DNA of 6,359 nt, from assembly GCA_024642025.1 (NCBI GenBank), contig JAHEBY010000158.1, positions 1-6,359 on the forward strand, read 5' to 3'. Numbering within the stretch: the stretch's first letter is position 1; each line of letters opens with the position of its first letter. The notes beneath the pieces are model-generated. The model was not told the DNA's origin. It saw nothing but the letters and a program-made list of their open reading frames with translations, and did not search any database. Position numbers and translations under genes: made by a program. Positions 6,232 through 6,359 of the stretch are shown here, piece by piece. The DNA is from Comamonadaceae bacterium. Its GTDB lineage: Bacteria > Pseudomonadota > Gammaproteobacteria > Burkholderiales > Burkholderiaceae_C.

Positions 6232-6359
6232 ATGTCTGAAATCAGATTATCGTCGGTTTGCACAGTGTTGATGGTCGGCGTAATGTTGTCGCTCAGCGCA
6301 TGTTCGTCACCCACCGTCGACAAAACAGCGACCATGAGCCCGAACCGGATCTACGCGGA
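6232..6359 (+). CDS. bamD: Outer-membrane assembly lipoprotein BamD, N-terminal part (3' end outside window)
   Basis: Translation from ATG at 6232 gives 42 residues before the window ends. Residues 6-21 form a hydrophobic signal segment and Cys24 in LSACSS is the lipobox cysteine, so this is a lipoprotein. After a short linker comes the stretch TATMSPNRIYA (32-42), which matches the start of the mature BamD/ComL core just before its TPR repeats. BamD is an essential part of the BAM complex that inserts beta-barrel proteins in the outer membrane. Assignment rests on the lipobox, the SPNRIYA motif and the divergent rluD, the same pairing as in E. coli. AGAAGG 9 nt upstream serves as ribosome binding site. 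The TPR domain itself is not visible here. Confidence 0.88.
   Translation, partial: MSEIRLSSVCTVLMVGVMLSLSACSSPTVDKTATMSPNRIYA
6246..6251 (-). promoter_or_regulatory. rluD: Candidate -10 box (GATAAT) for rluD
   Basis: GATAAT on the minus strand is a 5-of-6 match to the -10 consensus and lies inside the start of bamD. Transcription from about 6239 would leave a 22-nt leader carrying the GAGGA site. The best -35-like hexamer, TCAACA (6271-6266), is only 14 nt away, too close for a standard promoter. Position favours it; sequence support is modest. Confidence 0.3.

Noticed and set aside
1..6359. Mobile element, defence system, CRISPR array or tRNA gene
   Set aside because: No transposase, integrase, nuclease or toxin-like product, no regular repeat-spacer pattern, no tRNA-like fold, and no abrupt composition change were seen. 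All coding space is taken by housekeeping genes.

Overview
This 6.4-kb window is bacterial chromosome and almost entirely protein-coding. The gene order (ndk-rlmN-pilF/pilW-rodZ, then scpB-rluB, and rluD divergent from bamD) and the protein sequences point to a betaproteobacterium, most likely Burkholderiales. Base composition looks moderate rather than very GC-rich. The genus cannot be fixed from this sequence alone. There are eight genes: six complete, and one cut at each edge. Seven are on the minus strand. Only bamD, at the right edge, is on the plus strand. I see no mobile element, CRISPR array, tRNA or rRNA.

Layout, right to left in the direction of most transcription. At the right edge bamD (plus, 5' end only) is back to back with rluD, with only 14 bp between the start codons. 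The putative promoter of each gene therefore lies in the other's coding sequence. After rluD comes a 107-bp gap, then scpB and rluB, joined by a 4-bp ATGA overlap. An intrinsic terminator follows rluB. Next is the one substantial non-coding stretch (2942-3087), which holds this terminator and then a likely promoter and ribosome binding site for ndk. From there ndk, rlmN, pilW and rodZ run as a tight operon (8-bp gap, 3-bp gap, 8-bp overlap), with rodZ running off the left edge.

Functional themes. Three of the eight genes encode enzymes that modify 23S rRNA: RluD (helix 69 pseudouridines), RluB (pseudouridine near the peptidyl-transferase centre) and RlmN (m2A2503, also tRNA A37). BamD, PilW and RodZ act at the envelope: outer-membrane protein assembly, type IV pilus secretin assembly and cell-shape control. 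ScpB is a condensin-associated segregation factor and Ndk balances nucleotide pools. All are conserved housekeeping families. I do not see an undescribed system here. The points most worth a second look are the interlocked rluD/bamD start region, the competing hairpins at the end of rluB, the direct rluD-scpB junction with no pgeF homologue, and the long low-complexity extensions of RluB.
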